Of a stretch of DNA of 55,776 nt, positions 47,106 through 55,776 are shown one piece after another. Numbering within the stretch: the first letter of the stretch is position 1; each line of letters opens with the position of its first letter. The notes under the pieces are model-generated. The model did no database searches and was not told the origin of the DNA. It worked only from the letters and a program-made list of their open reading frames with translations. Origin of the DNA: Fusobacterium sp. (GTDB taxonomy: Bacteria > Fusobacteriota > Fusobacteriia > Fusobacteriales > Fusobacteriaceae); the NCBI GenBank assembly GCA_019410665.1, contig DXSD01000001.1, positions 1 to 55,776 of the forward strand. The letters run 5' to 3'. The translations under genes were made by a program, and so were the position numbers.

Positions 47106-47561
47106 ATGAAAATAGATGTAAAAACTATAAGAGAACTGGCAGAAAATATTGAAAAGTATAATTTAAATGAGATTGCTTTAGAAAGTGAAGGAATAAAGTT
47201 AGTTTTAAAAAAGGAGAAGCCTGTTAAGGTAGAGAGTATTCAAGTACCTCAACAAGTTATTTCACAACAATATGTACAACCAGTTGATGAAACAGAGGAT
47301 AAAGAGGAGAGAGTAGAAAAAGTAGAGGGAGAATGTATATTAGCTCCAATGGTAGGAACATTCTATAGATCATCAGCTCCTGGAAATCCAGCTTTTGTAG
47401 AAGAGGGAGATAATGTATCCACTGGAGATACACTATGTATAATTGAAGCTATGAAGTTGATGAATGAAGTAAAAGCAAATAAAAAATGTAAAATTGTAAA
47501 AATTTTAGTAGAAGATGGACAAACAGTAAAAAAAGGAGATAAGTTATTTGTAATTGAATAA
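47106..47561 (+). CDS. accB: Biotin carboxyl carrier protein of acetyl-CoA carboxylase
   Basis: Carries biotin between the carboxylase and carboxyltransferase steps making malonyl-CoA. The 151 residues have the N-terminal KIDVKTIRELAENIEKYNL helix, a linker and the biotinyl domain with K117 in EAMKLMNEV; the thumb APMVGTFYRSSAPG is typical of AccB. accC, accA and accD are not adjacent, unlike in many bacteria. Confidence 0.93.
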   Translation: MKIDVKTIRELAENIEKYNLNEIALESEGIKLVLKKEKPVKVESIQVPQQVISQQYVQPVDETEDKEERVEKVEGECILAPMVGTFYRSSAPGNPAFVEEGDNVSTGDTLCIIEAMKLMNEVKANKKCKIVKILVEDGQTVKKGDKLFVIE

Positions 47562-47596
47562 CTAAAATATAAAAATAAGGGGAGTGGAGATACAAA

Positions 47597-48880
47597 TTGG
47601 ACACGTATCAAAATATTTTGTTGTTAATTATTTTAATTATGTTATCTGGGTTCTTTTCAGCTTCAGAAACTGCACTGACTTCATTTAGAAGTATTCATTT
47701 AGAAAAATTTGAAGAGGTAGGAGAGGGAGGAAAAGTTGAACTTTTAAAAAAATGGCTAAAAAATCCTAATGAGATGTTAACAGGACTTTTAGTAGGAAAT
47801 AATATAGTAAATATATTAGCTTCATCAATAGCAACTGCAGTAACAATAAATATAATGGGAGGAACCTCTAAATCTTCCATAGCAATTGCAACTATAGGAA
47901 TGACTATTATACTGCTTATTTTTGGAGAGATTACTCCTAAAATAATAGCTAAAAATCAGTCTATAAAAATAGCTGGTTTAGTTATAAGAATTGTATATAT
48001 GCTTGCCTTAATATTAAAACCTGTAATAAAGATATTGATGTTTGTATCAAAATTTATAGGAAGACTTTTAGGAATTGATTTAAAAGATGAAACTATAATG
48101 ATCACAGCTGAAGATATAATATCTCTAGTAAATGTGGGAGAAGCAGAAGGAGTTATCGAAGAGGAAGAGAAGGAGATGATTAACTCAATAGTTGGTTTTG
48201 GAGAGACTACTGCTAAAGAGGTAATGACTCCAAGAACTTCTATGTTAGCCTTTGAAGCTAATGATACTTTAGATGAGGTATGGGAAGAGATAATAGAAAA
48301 TGGATTTTCTAGAATACCAGTATATGAAGATACTATTGATAATATAATTGGAGTTCTTTATATAAAAGATATTTTAGGTGTAGTAAAAGATGGAAAAACT
48401 GACACTCCTATTAAAAACTTTTTAAGACCTGGGTACTTTGTTCCTGAAACTAAATCTATAATAGAGATTTTGCAAGAATTTAGAAGTATGAAGGTTCATA
48501 TTGCATTAGTATTAGATGAATATGGTGGAATAGTTGGACTAGTAACTATAGAGGATTTAATAGAGGAAATTACAGGAGAGATTCGTGACGAGTATGATAC
48601 AGAAGAGGACGAGTTTATCTATAAGGTTGATGATAATACTTATGAAATAGATGGTATGATAAACATAGAGACTTTAAATGAGGAACTTGGAATTAATCTT
48701 CCTGTCTCAGAAGATTATGAGAGTTTAGGAGGACTTATAGTCACAGAGCTAGGAAGAGTAGCTATGGTTAATGATGAGATAGTTATTTCTGGAATTAGAT
48801 TAAAGATTTTAGAAGTAGAAAAAATGAGAGTAGCTAAAGTTCTAGTGGAATTAAATGTAGGAGATAAAGATGATAAATAA
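47597..48880 (+). CDS. CNNM/CBS/CorC-HlyC domain membrane protein (hemolysin C-like)
   Basis: A 427-residue protein with an N-terminal DUF21/CNNM membrane domain (about 1-190; SASETALTSFRSIHLEK and GNNIVNILASSIATA), two CBS repeats (about 205-330; VMTPRTSMLAF and IALVLDEYGGIVGLVTIEDL) and a C-terminal CorC_HlyC domain. Homologues export Mg2+ or Co2+. Start is TTG. It overlaps the next gene by 11 bases. Confidence 0.9.
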   Translation: MDTYQNILLLIILIMLSGFFSASETALTSFRSIHLEKFEEVGEGGKVELLKKWLKNPNEMLTGLLVGNNIVNILASSIATAVTINIMGGTSKSSIAIATIGMTIILLIFGEITPKIIAKNQSIKIAGLVIRIVYMLALILKPVIKILMFVSKFIGRLLGIDLKDETIMITAEDIISLVNVGEAEGVIEEEEKEMINSIVGFGETTAKEVMTPRTSMLAFEANDTLDEVWEEIIENGFSRIPVYEDTIDNIIGVLYIKDILGVVKDGKTDTPIKNFLRPGYFVPETKSIIEILQEFRSMKVHIALVLDEYGGIVGLVTIEDLIEEITGEIRDEYDTEEDEFIYKVDDNTYEIDGMINIETLNEELGINLPVSEDYESLGGLIVTELGRVAMVNDEIVISGIRLKILEVEKMRVAKVLVELNVGDKDDK

Positions 48881-49550
48881 ATTTAAATCATACTTCTATA
48901 CAGGGTTGATCGCTTTGCTACCAATTGTATTGACAGTATATATATTTAACTGGATAGTGGGAATAATGATGACTCTATTAGGAAACTCTTTTATCACAAT
49001 AATAATAAAAGAGTTACTTGGAAGATTTGTAGAAGAGGGAGATACAGAGTATTATTTTCAACTTTTAGTATATGTAATTTCATTGATAACAATGGTAAGT
49101 GGAACTTGTATAGTTGGATTTATTTTAAAGATTGTTTTTTTTGCTAGAATAATAAAAAATGTAAAAGAAGTAGTTTTAAAAATTCCATTGATAAAACAGG
49201 TGTATACTACTATTAGCCAAATAATAGAGATAACTATGTCAGATAGGGAGAAATCCTATGAAAAGGTGGTTATGGTAGAGTATCCTAGAAAAGGTATTTA
49301 TAGTATAGGTTTTTTAACCTCTGAAAATAATTTCATAGTGAGTGAAGCTATTGAAAGTGAGGAAAAACTTTATAATGTTTTTATTCCAACTTCACCTAAT
49401 CCTACTTCAGGAATGTTTATAATTGTTCCTGCAAAAGATGTAAAGTTACTTGATGTAAAGATAGATGATGCAGTGAAAATGATTATATCAGGTGGGGTTA
49501 TTCTTCCAGAGAAAAAGGAGTATAAAAATATTGAGGCAAAAGAAGAGTAG
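48870..49550 (+). CDS. DUF502 family membrane protein
   Basis: A 226-residue protein with two N-terminal helices (about 10-32 and 60-90) and a soluble C-terminal part; KSYFYTGLIALLPIVLTVYI and VFIPTSPNPTSGMFIIVP are family marks. No function is established. It overlaps both the CNNM gene and the TPR lipoprotein gene. Confidence 0.85.
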   Translation: MINKFKSYFYTGLIALLPIVLTVYIFNWIVGIMMTLLGNSFITIIIKELLGRFVEEGDTEYYFQLLVYVISLITMVSGTCIVGFILKIVFFARIIKNVKEVVLKIPLIKQVYTTISQIIEITMSDREKSYEKVVMVEYPRKGIYSIGFLTSENNFIVSEAIESEEKLYNVFIPTSPNPTSGMFIIVPAKDVKLLDVKIDDAVKMIISGGVILPEKKEYKNIEAKEE

Positions 49551-50349
49551 ATATTTAATTTTAGTAATCATAGTTATGTTGTTTATAAGTTGTAGTAATG
49601 TAAAAAAAGATAAAGAAGCAGAATATTCTCTATTAAAGGGAGTAAATTATTCACAACAAGGTGAATATGGAAAAGCTATGCCAGAATATTTTAAATCTTA
49701 TGATATTAATCCTAAAAATATTATTCTTTTGAAGGAGATAGGATATAATTACTATCAATTTGGAGATTACAAAAATGCAGAAAAATATTGGCAGGAGGCT
49801 TTTGCTTTAAATTCAAAAGATGAAGAGCTAATAAAAAATTTGGCAACTCTTTATTATGAAGAGAAAGAATATAGTAAAAGTCTAGAGGTTCTTGAAAATG
49901 CTTATAATAAAAAAGATGCTTACTATCAGCAATTAAATGGAATGATATGCTATAAAAAGGGGAAATTACAAGAAAGTTATTATTTTTTAAGAGAGATTCC
50001 ATTGGAAAAATATGATGAAGAGGTCACTTTGACATATATAGAACTGTTGGAGAGATTAGAAAAGAAAGAGGAACTATTAAGTTTTAGTAAAAATGTATAT
50101 CCATACTTAAAAGATAGTAAAAACTATGTGATAAAGTACTCTCAGATCCTTTCTAAAATTTATAATAAAAATGTAGAAAGTGAAAAAGTTTTGATGGATT
50201 ATATTTTAAAAAATGGTAGTGATGATGAAATCTTATTGGAGTTATCTAATCTATATTTTAAAATGGGAGAGAATGAAAAGGGAGAAGATATTTTAAAACT
50301 GATATCAGATAACCAAGAGATATTTGAAATAAGAGATCTAAAAAAATAA
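49531..50349 (+). CDS. TPR-repeat lipoprotein
   Basis: A 272-residue predicted lipoprotein: positively charged start, hydrophobic helix, then LFISC with the lipidation cysteine near residue 21. Several tetratricopeptide repeats follow (AEYSLLKGVNYSQQGEYGKAMPEYFKSYDINPKN and relatives, about 30-170). The likely start is the TTG at 49531, 10 bases after AAGGAG (49515-49520), inside the DUF502 gene; a GTG further up (49492) has no ribosome site. A scaffold role in the envelope is likely, the partner unknown. Confidence 0.8.
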   Translation: MRQKKSRYLILVIIVMLFISCSNVKKDKEAEYSLLKGVNYSQQGEYGKAMPEYFKSYDINPKNIILLKEIGYNYYQFGDYKNAEKYWQEAFALNSKDEELIKNLATLYYEEKEYSKSLEVLENAYNKKDAYYQQLNGMICYKKGKLQESYYFLREIPLEKYDEEVTLTYIELLERLEKKEELLSFSKNVYPYLKDSKNYVIKYSQILSKIYNKNVESEKVLMDYILKNGSDDEILLELSNLYFKMGENEKGEDILKLISDNQEIFEIRDLKK

Positions 50350-50374
50350 ATTAAAAGTAATGGAGTGAAGAGAA

Positions 50375-50887
50375 ATGGATTTAAAAAAATATGTAGCTAG
50401 AGTAGAGAATTTTCCAAAAGAGGGAATAATTTTTAGAGATATTACTCCTCTTATGAATGATGGAGCAGCTTTTAAATTTGCAACTGAAGAGATAGTAAAA
50501 TTTGCTAAAGAACAAAATGTAGATTTGATAGTGGGACCAGAGGCCAGAGGATTTATATTTGGTTGTCCAGTATCTTATGCTATGGGAATAGGTTTTGTTC
50601 CTGTTAGAAAACCTAAAAAATTACCAAGAGAGGTAATTGAGTACTCTTATGATTTAGAGTATGGATCAAATACTTTATGTATGCATAAAGATGCAATAAA
50701 GCCAGGGCAAAGAATTCTTATAGTAGATGATCTTTTAGCTACTGGTGGAACTATGGAGGCTGCTATAAAACTAGTGGAAGAACTAGGTGGAGTTGTTGCA
50801 GGACTTGCTTTCTTAATTGAATTAGAAGACTTAAATGGAAGAGAGAAATTAAAGGATTATCCTGTTTTAACATTAATGAAGTATTAA
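50375..50887 (+). CDS. apt: Adenine phosphoribosyltransferase
   Basis: Salvages adenine to AMP using PRPP. The 170 residues have the PRPP-binding VDDLLATGGT (117-126) and the typical FPKEGIIFRDITPL start and GPEARGF loop. It lies just before rel, an apt-rel order common in bacteria, but a terminator separates the two. Confidence 0.95.
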   Translation: MDLKKYVARVENFPKEGIIFRDITPLMNDGAAFKFATEEIVKFAKEQNVDLIVGPEARGFIFGCPVSYAMGIGFVPVRKPKKLPREVIEYSYDLEYGSNTLCMHKDAIKPGQRILIVDDLLATGGTMEAAIKLVEELGGVVAGLAFLIELEDLNGREKLKDYPVLTLMKY

Positions 50888-50901
50888 TTAAGATAAGATA
50901 A

Positions 50902-50958
50902 TTTAAAAAGTCTAAAATAACTCCTGTAAATTGTCGGGGAAGTTTTAGACTTTTTAAA
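50902..50958 (+). terminator. Terminator between apt and rel
   Basis: Perfect outer stem AAAAAGTCTAAAA with its complement (50905-50917 with 50943-50955), extendable by three A-T pairs, enclosing a 25-base partly paired loop. The flanking A and T runs make it usable from either strand. Confidence 0.75.
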
Positions 50959-50983
50959 ATTTTAAACAGAAAGAGGTTTGCTT

Positions 50984-53167
50984 ATGAATTATTGGGAAGA
51001 GATATTAAAAGAGATAGAAAAAAATGATTTAAAAGTAGATATAGAAAAGATAAAGCTAGCTTTTTTCTTTGCTGAAGAGTGCCATGAGGGACAATATAGA
51101 AAATCTGGTGAAGATTATATAATGCATCCTGTTGAAGTAACCAAAATTTTAATTGATATGAAAATGGATACAGATACTATTGTAGCTGGGATATTACACG
51201 ATATTGTAGAGGATACTCTAATTACTCTAGCTGATATTAAATATAATTTTGGTGATACAGTAGCAACTTTAGTAGATGGAGTTACAAAGTTAAAAACTCT
51301 TCCTAATGGAACTAAGAAGCAAGATGAAAATATAAGAAAAATGATCTTAGCTATGGCCCAAAATTTGAGAGTTATAATTATAAAATTAGCAGATAGACTT
51401 CATAATATGAGGACTATGAAATATATGAAGCCTGAAAAGCAGATATCAATATCTCAGGAAACTCTCGATATATATGCACCATTGGCACATAGATTGGGAA
51501 TAGCTAAAATTAAATGGGAGCTAGAGGATTTAGCTTTACGTTATTTAAAGCCAAAAGAATACATGAATATAAAATCTCTCATTGACTCTAAAAAGAAAGA
51601 GAGAGAGGATTATATTCAAGAGTTTATAGAAAGAATAGTAAACCTTTTACATGAAACAGGAATAAAGGGAAGTGTAAAGGGAAGATTTAAACATTTTTAT
51701 AGTATTTATAAAAAAATGTATGAAAAAAATAAAGAGTTTGATGATATTTATGATTTGATGGGTGTTAGAATAATAGTAGATACAGAGGGAGAATGCTATA
51801 ATACTTTAGGTGTTATACACAGTCACTTTAAGCCTGTTCCAGGAAGATTTAAAGATTATATTGCTGTGCCTAAATCTAATAACTATCAATCTATTCATAC
51901 AACAATTGTAGGACCACAAGGAAAGTTTATAGAGATACAAATTAGAACTGAAGAGATGGATAAGGTAGCAGAAGAGGGAATAGCAGCCCACTGGAGTTAT
52001 AAAGAGCATACTAAAGTGACTAAAAGTGACCAGGTATATGGTTGGTTGAGAAATATCTTAGAACTTCAAAATGAAGCAGAAACAGCTCAAGAGTTTATAG
52101 ATAGTGTAACTAAAGATATAATGAATGAAACTGTATTTGTATTCTCTCCTAAAGGGGATATAACTGAGTTACCTTATGGAGCTACCCCTTTAGATTTTGC
52201 TTTCTCCATTCATACTCAAATAGGTTGTAAGTGTGTAGGAGCAAAGGTAAATGGAAAGATAGTAACTTTAGACTATAAACTTCAAAATGGAGATAGAGTT
52301 GAGATAATAACTTCTAAAAACTCTAAAGGACCAAGTAAAGATTGGTTAGATATTGTAGTTACCCATGGTGCTAAAAGTAAGATTAAAAAAGTATTAAAGG
52401 ATTTAGTAAGAGATCAAACTATAAAAAATGGTAGAGAGAATCTAGAAAGAGAGCTTGGAAAGTTAGGAATAACTTTAAAAGAGATGGAAGAGGATCCTAT
52501 TATTAAAAAGCATATGGAAAAGAACAATATCTACTCTTTAGATGAGTTTTATTACCATGTTGGTGAAAGAAGAAGTAAAATTGATATAATTATTGATAAG
52601 CTTAGAAAGAAAATAGAAAAAGAGAGAAAGATAGAAAATATAAATATTGAAGAATTGATGGAGAAGAAAAAAGAGAAGGAAAAAAGTTCTTCAAGTAAAA
52701 ATGACTATGGAATAATAATAGATGGAGTTAACAATACATTGATAAGATTTGCTAGATGTTGTACTCCACTTCCAGGAGATGAGATTGGAGGGTATGTAAC
52801 TAAGCTAACAGGAATAACTGTACATAGAAGAGATTGTAAGAATTTCCAAGGAATGGTAGCTCAGGATCCAACAAGAGAGATAGATGTACAATGGGATAGT
52901 AAAGTAGTAGAACAAAAAGAAAATAAGTATAAATTTACTTTTAATGTCCTTGTTTATGATAAACCAAATGTACTAATGAATATTATAAATCTTATAGCAA
53001 ATCATAAGATTCATCTTGTTACAATAAACAGTAATGAGATAAGCAAAAACGGAGAAAATTATATGAACTTCCAAATAACAATTGAAATTTCAAATAAGAG
53101 TGAGTATAAGTATCTGTTAAATAACATGTTAAAAATGAAAGAGATAATATCAGTAGATAGAACATAG
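50984..53167 (+). CDS. rel: Bifunctional (p)ppGpp synthetase/hydrolase Rel
   Basis: Makes and degrades the alarmone ppGpp. The 727 residues have an HD hydrolase domain (H48, HDIVED 72-77), a synthetase domain (about 235-345), TGS (about 390-450) and a C-terminal ACT domain (about 655-727). RFKD at 288-291, rather than the EFDD of monofunctional RelA, marks a bifunctional enzyme. The start is the ATG at 50984 with AAAGAGG; an in-frame TTG six bases earlier overlaps the ribosome site. Confidence 0.96.
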   Translation: MNYWEEILKEIEKNDLKVDIEKIKLAFFFAEECHEGQYRKSGEDYIMHPVEVTKILIDMKMDTDTIVAGILHDIVEDTLITLADIKYNFGDTVATLVDGVTKLKTLPNGTKKQDENIRKMILAMAQNLRVIIIKLADRLHNMRTMKYMKPEKQISISQETLDIYAPLAHRLGIAKIKWELEDLALRYLKPKEYMNIKSLIDSKKKEREDYIQEFIERIVNLLHETGIKGSVKGRFKHFYSIYKKMYEKNKEFDDIYDLMGVRIIVDTEGECYNTLGVIHSHFKPVPGRFKDYIAVPKSNNYQSIHTTIVGPQGKFIEIQIRTEEMDKVAEEGIAAHWSYKEHTKVTKSDQVYGWLRNILELQNEAETAQEFIDSVTKDIMNETVFVFSPKGDITELPYGATPLDFAFSIHTQIGCKCVGAKVNGKIVTLDYKLQNGDRVEIITSKNSKGPSKDWLDIVVTHGAKSKIKKVLKDLVRDQTIKNGRENLERELGKLGITLKEMEEDPIIKKHMEKNNIYSLDEFYYHVGERRSKIDIIIDKLRKKIEKERKIENINIEELMEKKKEKEKSSSSKNDYGIIIDGVNNTLIRFARCCTPLPGDEIGGYVTKLTGITVHRRDCKNFQGMVAQDPTREIDVQWDSKVVEQKENKYKFTFNVLVYDKPNVLMNIINLIANHKIHLVTINSNEISKNGENYMNFQITIEISNKSEYKYLLNNMLKMKEIISVDRT

Positions 53168-53179
53168 ATAGGAGATAAT

Positions 53180-54346
53180 ATGACAAAAAAATTACCTGTA
53201 ACCTATGAGTTACAAAAAAAATCTGGAAAGGCTAGAGCAGGAAAGATTACAACTCCTCATGGAGAGATAGAAACACCTGTATTTATGCCAGTAGGGACAC
53301 AGGCAACTGTAAAGGCTATGACACCAGAAGAGCTTGAGGCTATTGGTTCTCAAATAATTTTAGGGAATACTTATCATCTATACTTGAGACCAAGTGATGA
53401 ATTAGTAGCAAAATTTGGTGGATTACATAAATTTATGAATTGGAAAAAGCCTATTCTTACAGATAGTGGAGGATTCCAAGTATTTAGTTTAGGAGCCTTA
53501 AGAAAGATAACAGAAGAGGGAGTTAGATTTAGTTCACATTTAGATGGTTCTAAGCATTTTTTAACTCCAGAAAAATCTATTAATATTCAAAATAATTTAG
53601 GTTCTGATATAGTTATGCTATTTGATGAGTGCCCACCAGGACTTTCAACAAGAGAGTATATGATACCATCAATTGAGAGAACAACAAGATGGGCTAAAAG
53701 ATGTATAGAAGCTCATAAAAGACCAGATGAGCAAGGGTTGTTTGCTATTGTTCAAGGGGGAATCTATGAGGATTTAAGAGATAAGAGCTTAAAAGAGTTA
53801 AGTGAGATGGATGAACATTTTTCTGGGTATGCTATAGGAGGTCTTGCTGTTGGGGAACCAAGAGAGGATATGTATAGAATACTAGATTATATAGTGGAGA
53901 AATGTCCAGAAAATAAGCCGAGATATCTAATGGGAGTAGGAGAGCCTCTTGATATGCTAGAAGCTGTAGAGTCGGGAATAGATATGATGGACTGTGTACA
54001 ACCAACAAGAATAGGAAGACATGGAACTGTATTTACTAAGTATGGTAGACTTGTAATAAAAAATGCTATGTATTCAGAAGATGACAGACCTCTTGATGAA
54101 GATTGTGATTGTTATGTTTGTAGAAATTTTAAAAGAGGTTACATTAGACATCTTTTTAAAGCAGAAGAGATATTAGGGCAAAGACTTGCTACTTATCATA
54201 ACTTATATTTCTTAATAAAGCTTATGAAAAACGCTAGAGAAGCTATTTTAGAAGATAGATTTACAGAGTTTAAAGAGGAGTTTATAAGAAACTATAATAT
54301 GGGTAAAAATTCTGAGTGGATTAAACCTAAAAAAATAGGAGAATAA
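53180..54346 (+). CDS. tgt: tRNA-guanine transglycosylase (queuosine synthesis)
   Basis: Exchanges guanine-34 for preQ1 in Asp, Asn, His and Tyr tRNAs. The 388 residues have D95 (TDSGGFQVFSL), D271 (MMDCVQPTRIGRHGT) and zinc ligands C309, C311, C314 and H340. It follows rel by 12 bp. Confidence 0.97.
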   Translation: MTKKLPVTYELQKKSGKARAGKITTPHGEIETPVFMPVGTQATVKAMTPEELEAIGSQIILGNTYHLYLRPSDELVAKFGGLHKFMNWKKPILTDSGGFQVFSLGALRKITEEGVRFSSHLDGSKHFLTPEKSINIQNNLGSDIVMLFDECPPGLSTREYMIPSIERTTRWAKRCIEAHKRPDEQGLFAIVQGGIYEDLRDKSLKELSEMDEHFSGYAIGGLAVGEPREDMYRILDYIVEKCPENKPRYLMGVGEPLDMLEAVESGIDMMDCVQPTRIGRHGTVFTKYGRLVIKNAMYSEDDRPLDEDCDCYVCRNFKRGYIRHLFKAEEILGQRLATYHNLYFLIKLMKNAREAILEDRFTEFKEEFIRNYNMGKNSEWIKPKKIGE

Positions 54347-54353
54347 AATATAA

Positions 54354-54399
54354 TAGGAGACTGTTGCAATTTAAAAGTTTGTAGTAGTCTCCTACTTTT
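54354..54399 (+). terminator. Terminator after tgt
   Basis: Nine-bp stem TAGGAGACT/AGTCTCCTA (54354-54362 with 54386-54394) and short T run. The 23-base loop is long. Confidence 0.65.
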
Positions 54400-54427
54400 G
54401 TAGATTATTTAGGGTAGAGGGATGAAA

Positions 54428-55285
54428 ATGGAAAAAAATGAGAGAAGTGTGGTAGCTTCAATTGTATTGGGAGTAGTTGCACTAGTGTGGGGAACTACTT
54501 ATGCAGTAATAAAGGATAGCTTAAATATTGTCGCTCCTTATACATTGATGATGTTAAGATTTGGATTTTCAGCTGTAATTTTAAGCAGTATTTACTGGAA
54601 AAAAATCAAGAATATAAGAAGAATAGATATAAAAAGAGGGGGAATAATAGGAATTTTTATGTTCCTAGCCTTTTATTTTTTAATAATAAGTATAGGTTAC
54701 ACAACAGCTTCAAAATTTTCTTTTATTATAGGAGCTTATGTGTTAATTGTTCCTTTTCTTTCTTGGATTTTTACTGGAAGAGGTTTTGGAAAAGTTGAGG
54801 TAATTGGAGCAATTATAGCGACTATAGGGTTAGGATTTCTGACAATTGAAAGGGGAGTAAGTTTCAATCTATGGGATTTAGTAGCTGTATGTTGTTCTAT
54901 ATTTTTTGCAAGTCATATGGTAGCAATTGAAAAATATAGTGGTGATTCAGATGCTATTACCTTAACAATTGTTTAATTTATTGTTACAGCTTTAATATTT
55001 ACAGGAATAACTGGGATAAAAGAAGGATATGATTTCCAAGTGTTGTCTGAAATAAAATGGACATTAGGCTATTTAGTAGTAATAAGCACTGTTATCCCTT
55101 TTGCTATACAAAATATAGTTCAAAGGTATATTTCTGCCACTACTACAGCTTTAATTTTAACTTTACAGTCAGCTTTTGGAGCAATATTTGCTGTGTATTA
55201 TTTAGATGAAAATATGAGTTTTCAAATGATACTAGGGTGTATATTAATATTTATTGCTATTTTAATTAATCAGATAAGGAAATAA
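54428..55285 (+). pseudogene. EamA/DMT family transporter gene interrupted by one in-frame stop codon
   Basis: A drug/metabolite-type transporter with ten expected helices. The frame from 54428 to 55285 is continuous except for one TAA at 54974-54976; both halves are in the same frame. Before it is AITLTIV and after it FIVTALIFTGI, exactly where relatives usually have a glutamine (ALTIVQF), so a single C-to-T change in a CAA codon would explain it. Otherwise the total length (285 residues) and the VWGTTYAVIK start are normal. The ATG at 54428 is better spaced from the GAGG site than that at 54422. The break may be recent, or a sequencing error. Confidence 0.8.
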
Positions 55286-55303
55286 TTCAATTTTCCTTAT
55301 TTG
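55276..55303 (+). terminator. Weak plus-strand terminator after the EamA pseudogene
   Basis: Seven-bp stem AAGGAAA/TTTCCTT (55276-55282 with 55292-55298) overlapping the stop codon, followed by a T-rich stretch. Confidence 0.45.
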
Positions 55304-55317
55304 ATTTATACCTAAAT

Positions 55318-55348
55318 AAAAAAAACACTCCCTCATCCGAAAGAGTGT
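55318..55348 (-). terminator. Terminator of the tRNA-Gly/Ala/Met operon
   Basis: On the minus strand, stem ACACTC/GAGTGT (55343-55348 with 55325-55330) followed by a run of eight T. It lies 11 bases beyond the tRNA-Met. Confidence 0.8.
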
Positions 55349-55406
55349 AACAAACATATGGTGCCTAGAAATGGATTCGAACCATCGACCGTACGGGTAT
55401 GAACCG
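55319..55406. repeat. 88-bp direct repeat, first copy (tRNA-Met 3' part plus terminator)
   Basis: Matches 55689-55776 at a 370-bp distance with two mismatches, both outside the tRNA. It shows duplication of a tRNA-Met/terminator module; the true length is unknown because the second copy runs off the window. Confidence 0.85.
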
Positions 55407-55435
55407 TATGCTCTAGCCAACTGAGCTATCTAGGC
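55359..55435 (-). tRNA. tRNA-Met (anticodon CAT)
   Basis: A 77-base cloverleaf with acceptor GCCTAGA, encoded CCA and a TTCATAC anticodon loop (anticodon CAT). Judged elongator Met; a lysidine-modified Ile tRNA, which also has CAT, cannot be excluded. Confidence 0.88.
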
Positions 55436-55436
55436 A

Positions 55437-55513
55437 TGGTGGAGATAAGCGGGATCGAACCGCTGACCTACGCAGTGCAAGTGCGTCGCTCTCCCAAACT
55501 GAGCTATATCCCC
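55437..55513 (-). tRNA. tRNA-Ala (anticodon TGC)
   Basis: A 77-base cloverleaf with acceptor GGGGATA, encoded CCA and anticodon loop CTTGCAC giving TGC. It sits one base from the tRNA-Met gene. Confidence 0.92.
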
Positions 55514-55521
55514 AGATGAAA

Positions 55522-55597
<76 letters not shown>

Positions 55598-55616
55598 AAT
55601 CTTCATCACAAGAGAT

Positions 55617-55645
55617 ATAATATCATAATAATTTGATAATGTCAA
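55617..55645 (-). promoter_or_regulatory. Promoter of the tRNA-Gly/Ala/Met operon
   Basis: On the minus strand, a perfect TTGACA (55640-55645), a 17-bp spacer and TATTAT (55617-55622), about 20 bases before the tRNA-Gly. It is the closest match to consensus that I found in the window, fitting a stable-RNA operon. Confidence 0.85.
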
Positions 55646-55688
55646 TAATTATTTTAAAGAAATATACTATTTTTTTAAAAAATGTAAT

Positions 55689-55718
55689 AAAAAAACACTC
55701 CTTCATCCGAAAGAGTGT
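55689..55718 (-). terminator. Terminator of a second tRNA unit
   Basis: Same ACACTC/GAGTGT hairpin and T run as at 55318-55348, closing the tRNA unit that enters from the right edge of the window. Confidence 0.8.
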
Positions 55719-55728
55719 AATAAACATA

Positions 55729-55776
55729 TGGTGCCTAGAAATGGATTCGAACCATCGACCGTACGGGTATGAACCG
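55729..55776 (-). tRNA. Partial second tRNA-Met (3' part, cut by window end)
   Basis: The 48 bases present are identical to the 3' part of the tRNA-Met at 55359-55435, including CCA; the gene continues beyond the window. Confidence 0.88.

Larger units (their letters stand above)
55689..55776. repeat. 88-bp direct repeat, second copy
   Basis: Partner of the repeat at 55319-55406; differs only at 55702 and 55721. Confidence 0.85.

Overview
The window is a very AT-rich, almost entirely plus-strand chromosomal segment. It combines a Gram-negative envelope (three sets of LPS-transport genes: an LptC/LptA-like protein, LptB, and LptF/LptG) with compact, Firmicutes-like gene structure: strong GGAGG ribosome sites, frequent TTG/GTG starts and overlapping genes. 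Together with the large AAA/PD-(D/E)XK gene this points to a Fusobacterium. The lysA/dapF genes fit a species that makes diaminopimelate, but the species cannot be fixed from this sequence alone.

Layout. (1) 1-7398: lysA, dapF, a dicarboxylate/amino-acid symporter, an M20 amidohydrolase, a SpmA/SpmB-like membrane pair and an S66 LD-carboxypeptidase, a set that fits diaminopimelate/lysine synthesis and cell-wall peptide recycling. (2) 7433-8330: a decayed mosaic second copy of dapF and the symporter. Its dapF half is diverged and frameshifted; its symporter half carries a large internal deletion yet is base-for-base identical to the intact gene over 292 bp. (3) 8376-17955: an accessory block with an AAA-ATPase/PD-(D/E)XK protein and a complete four-gene type II Wadjet (JetABCD) anti-plasmid system. 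(4) 17985-30324: dusB, mutS, an 894-residue LptC/LptA-like OstA-repeat protein, lptB, alaS, ruvX, secD, secF. (5) 30439-40465: alr, an RlmI-like methyltransferase, cvpA-like, lptF, lptG, an M16 protease, dut, rodA, an RluA-type pseudouridine synthase and a purine permease. (6) 40613-50887: a PepT-like peptidase, mreC, a probable LolA-like protein, recO, a PTS IIA protein, nrdR, fmt, folD, an ACT-domain protein, accB, a CNNM/CBS/CorC protein, a DUF502 protein, a TPR lipoprotein and apt. (7) 50984-54346: rel (bifunctional ppGpp enzyme) and tgt. (8) 54428-55776: an EamA transporter broken by one stop codon, then a minus-strand tRNA-Gly/Ala/Met operon and the start of a second tRNA unit ending in an identical Met tRNA.

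How it fits together. Most of the window is housekeeping: envelope building (Lpt, Sec, MreC/RodA, Alr, LysA/DapF), translation (AlaS, Fmt, Tgt, DusB, tRNAs) and DNA maintenance (MutS, RuvX, RecO, Dut, NrdR). The accessory novelty lies between the LD-carboxypeptidase and dusB. The Wadjet cassette is a known type of system. The least explained items are the mosaic pseudogene pair, the unusually long LptC/LptA-like bridge protein and the LolA-like gene between mreC and recO.
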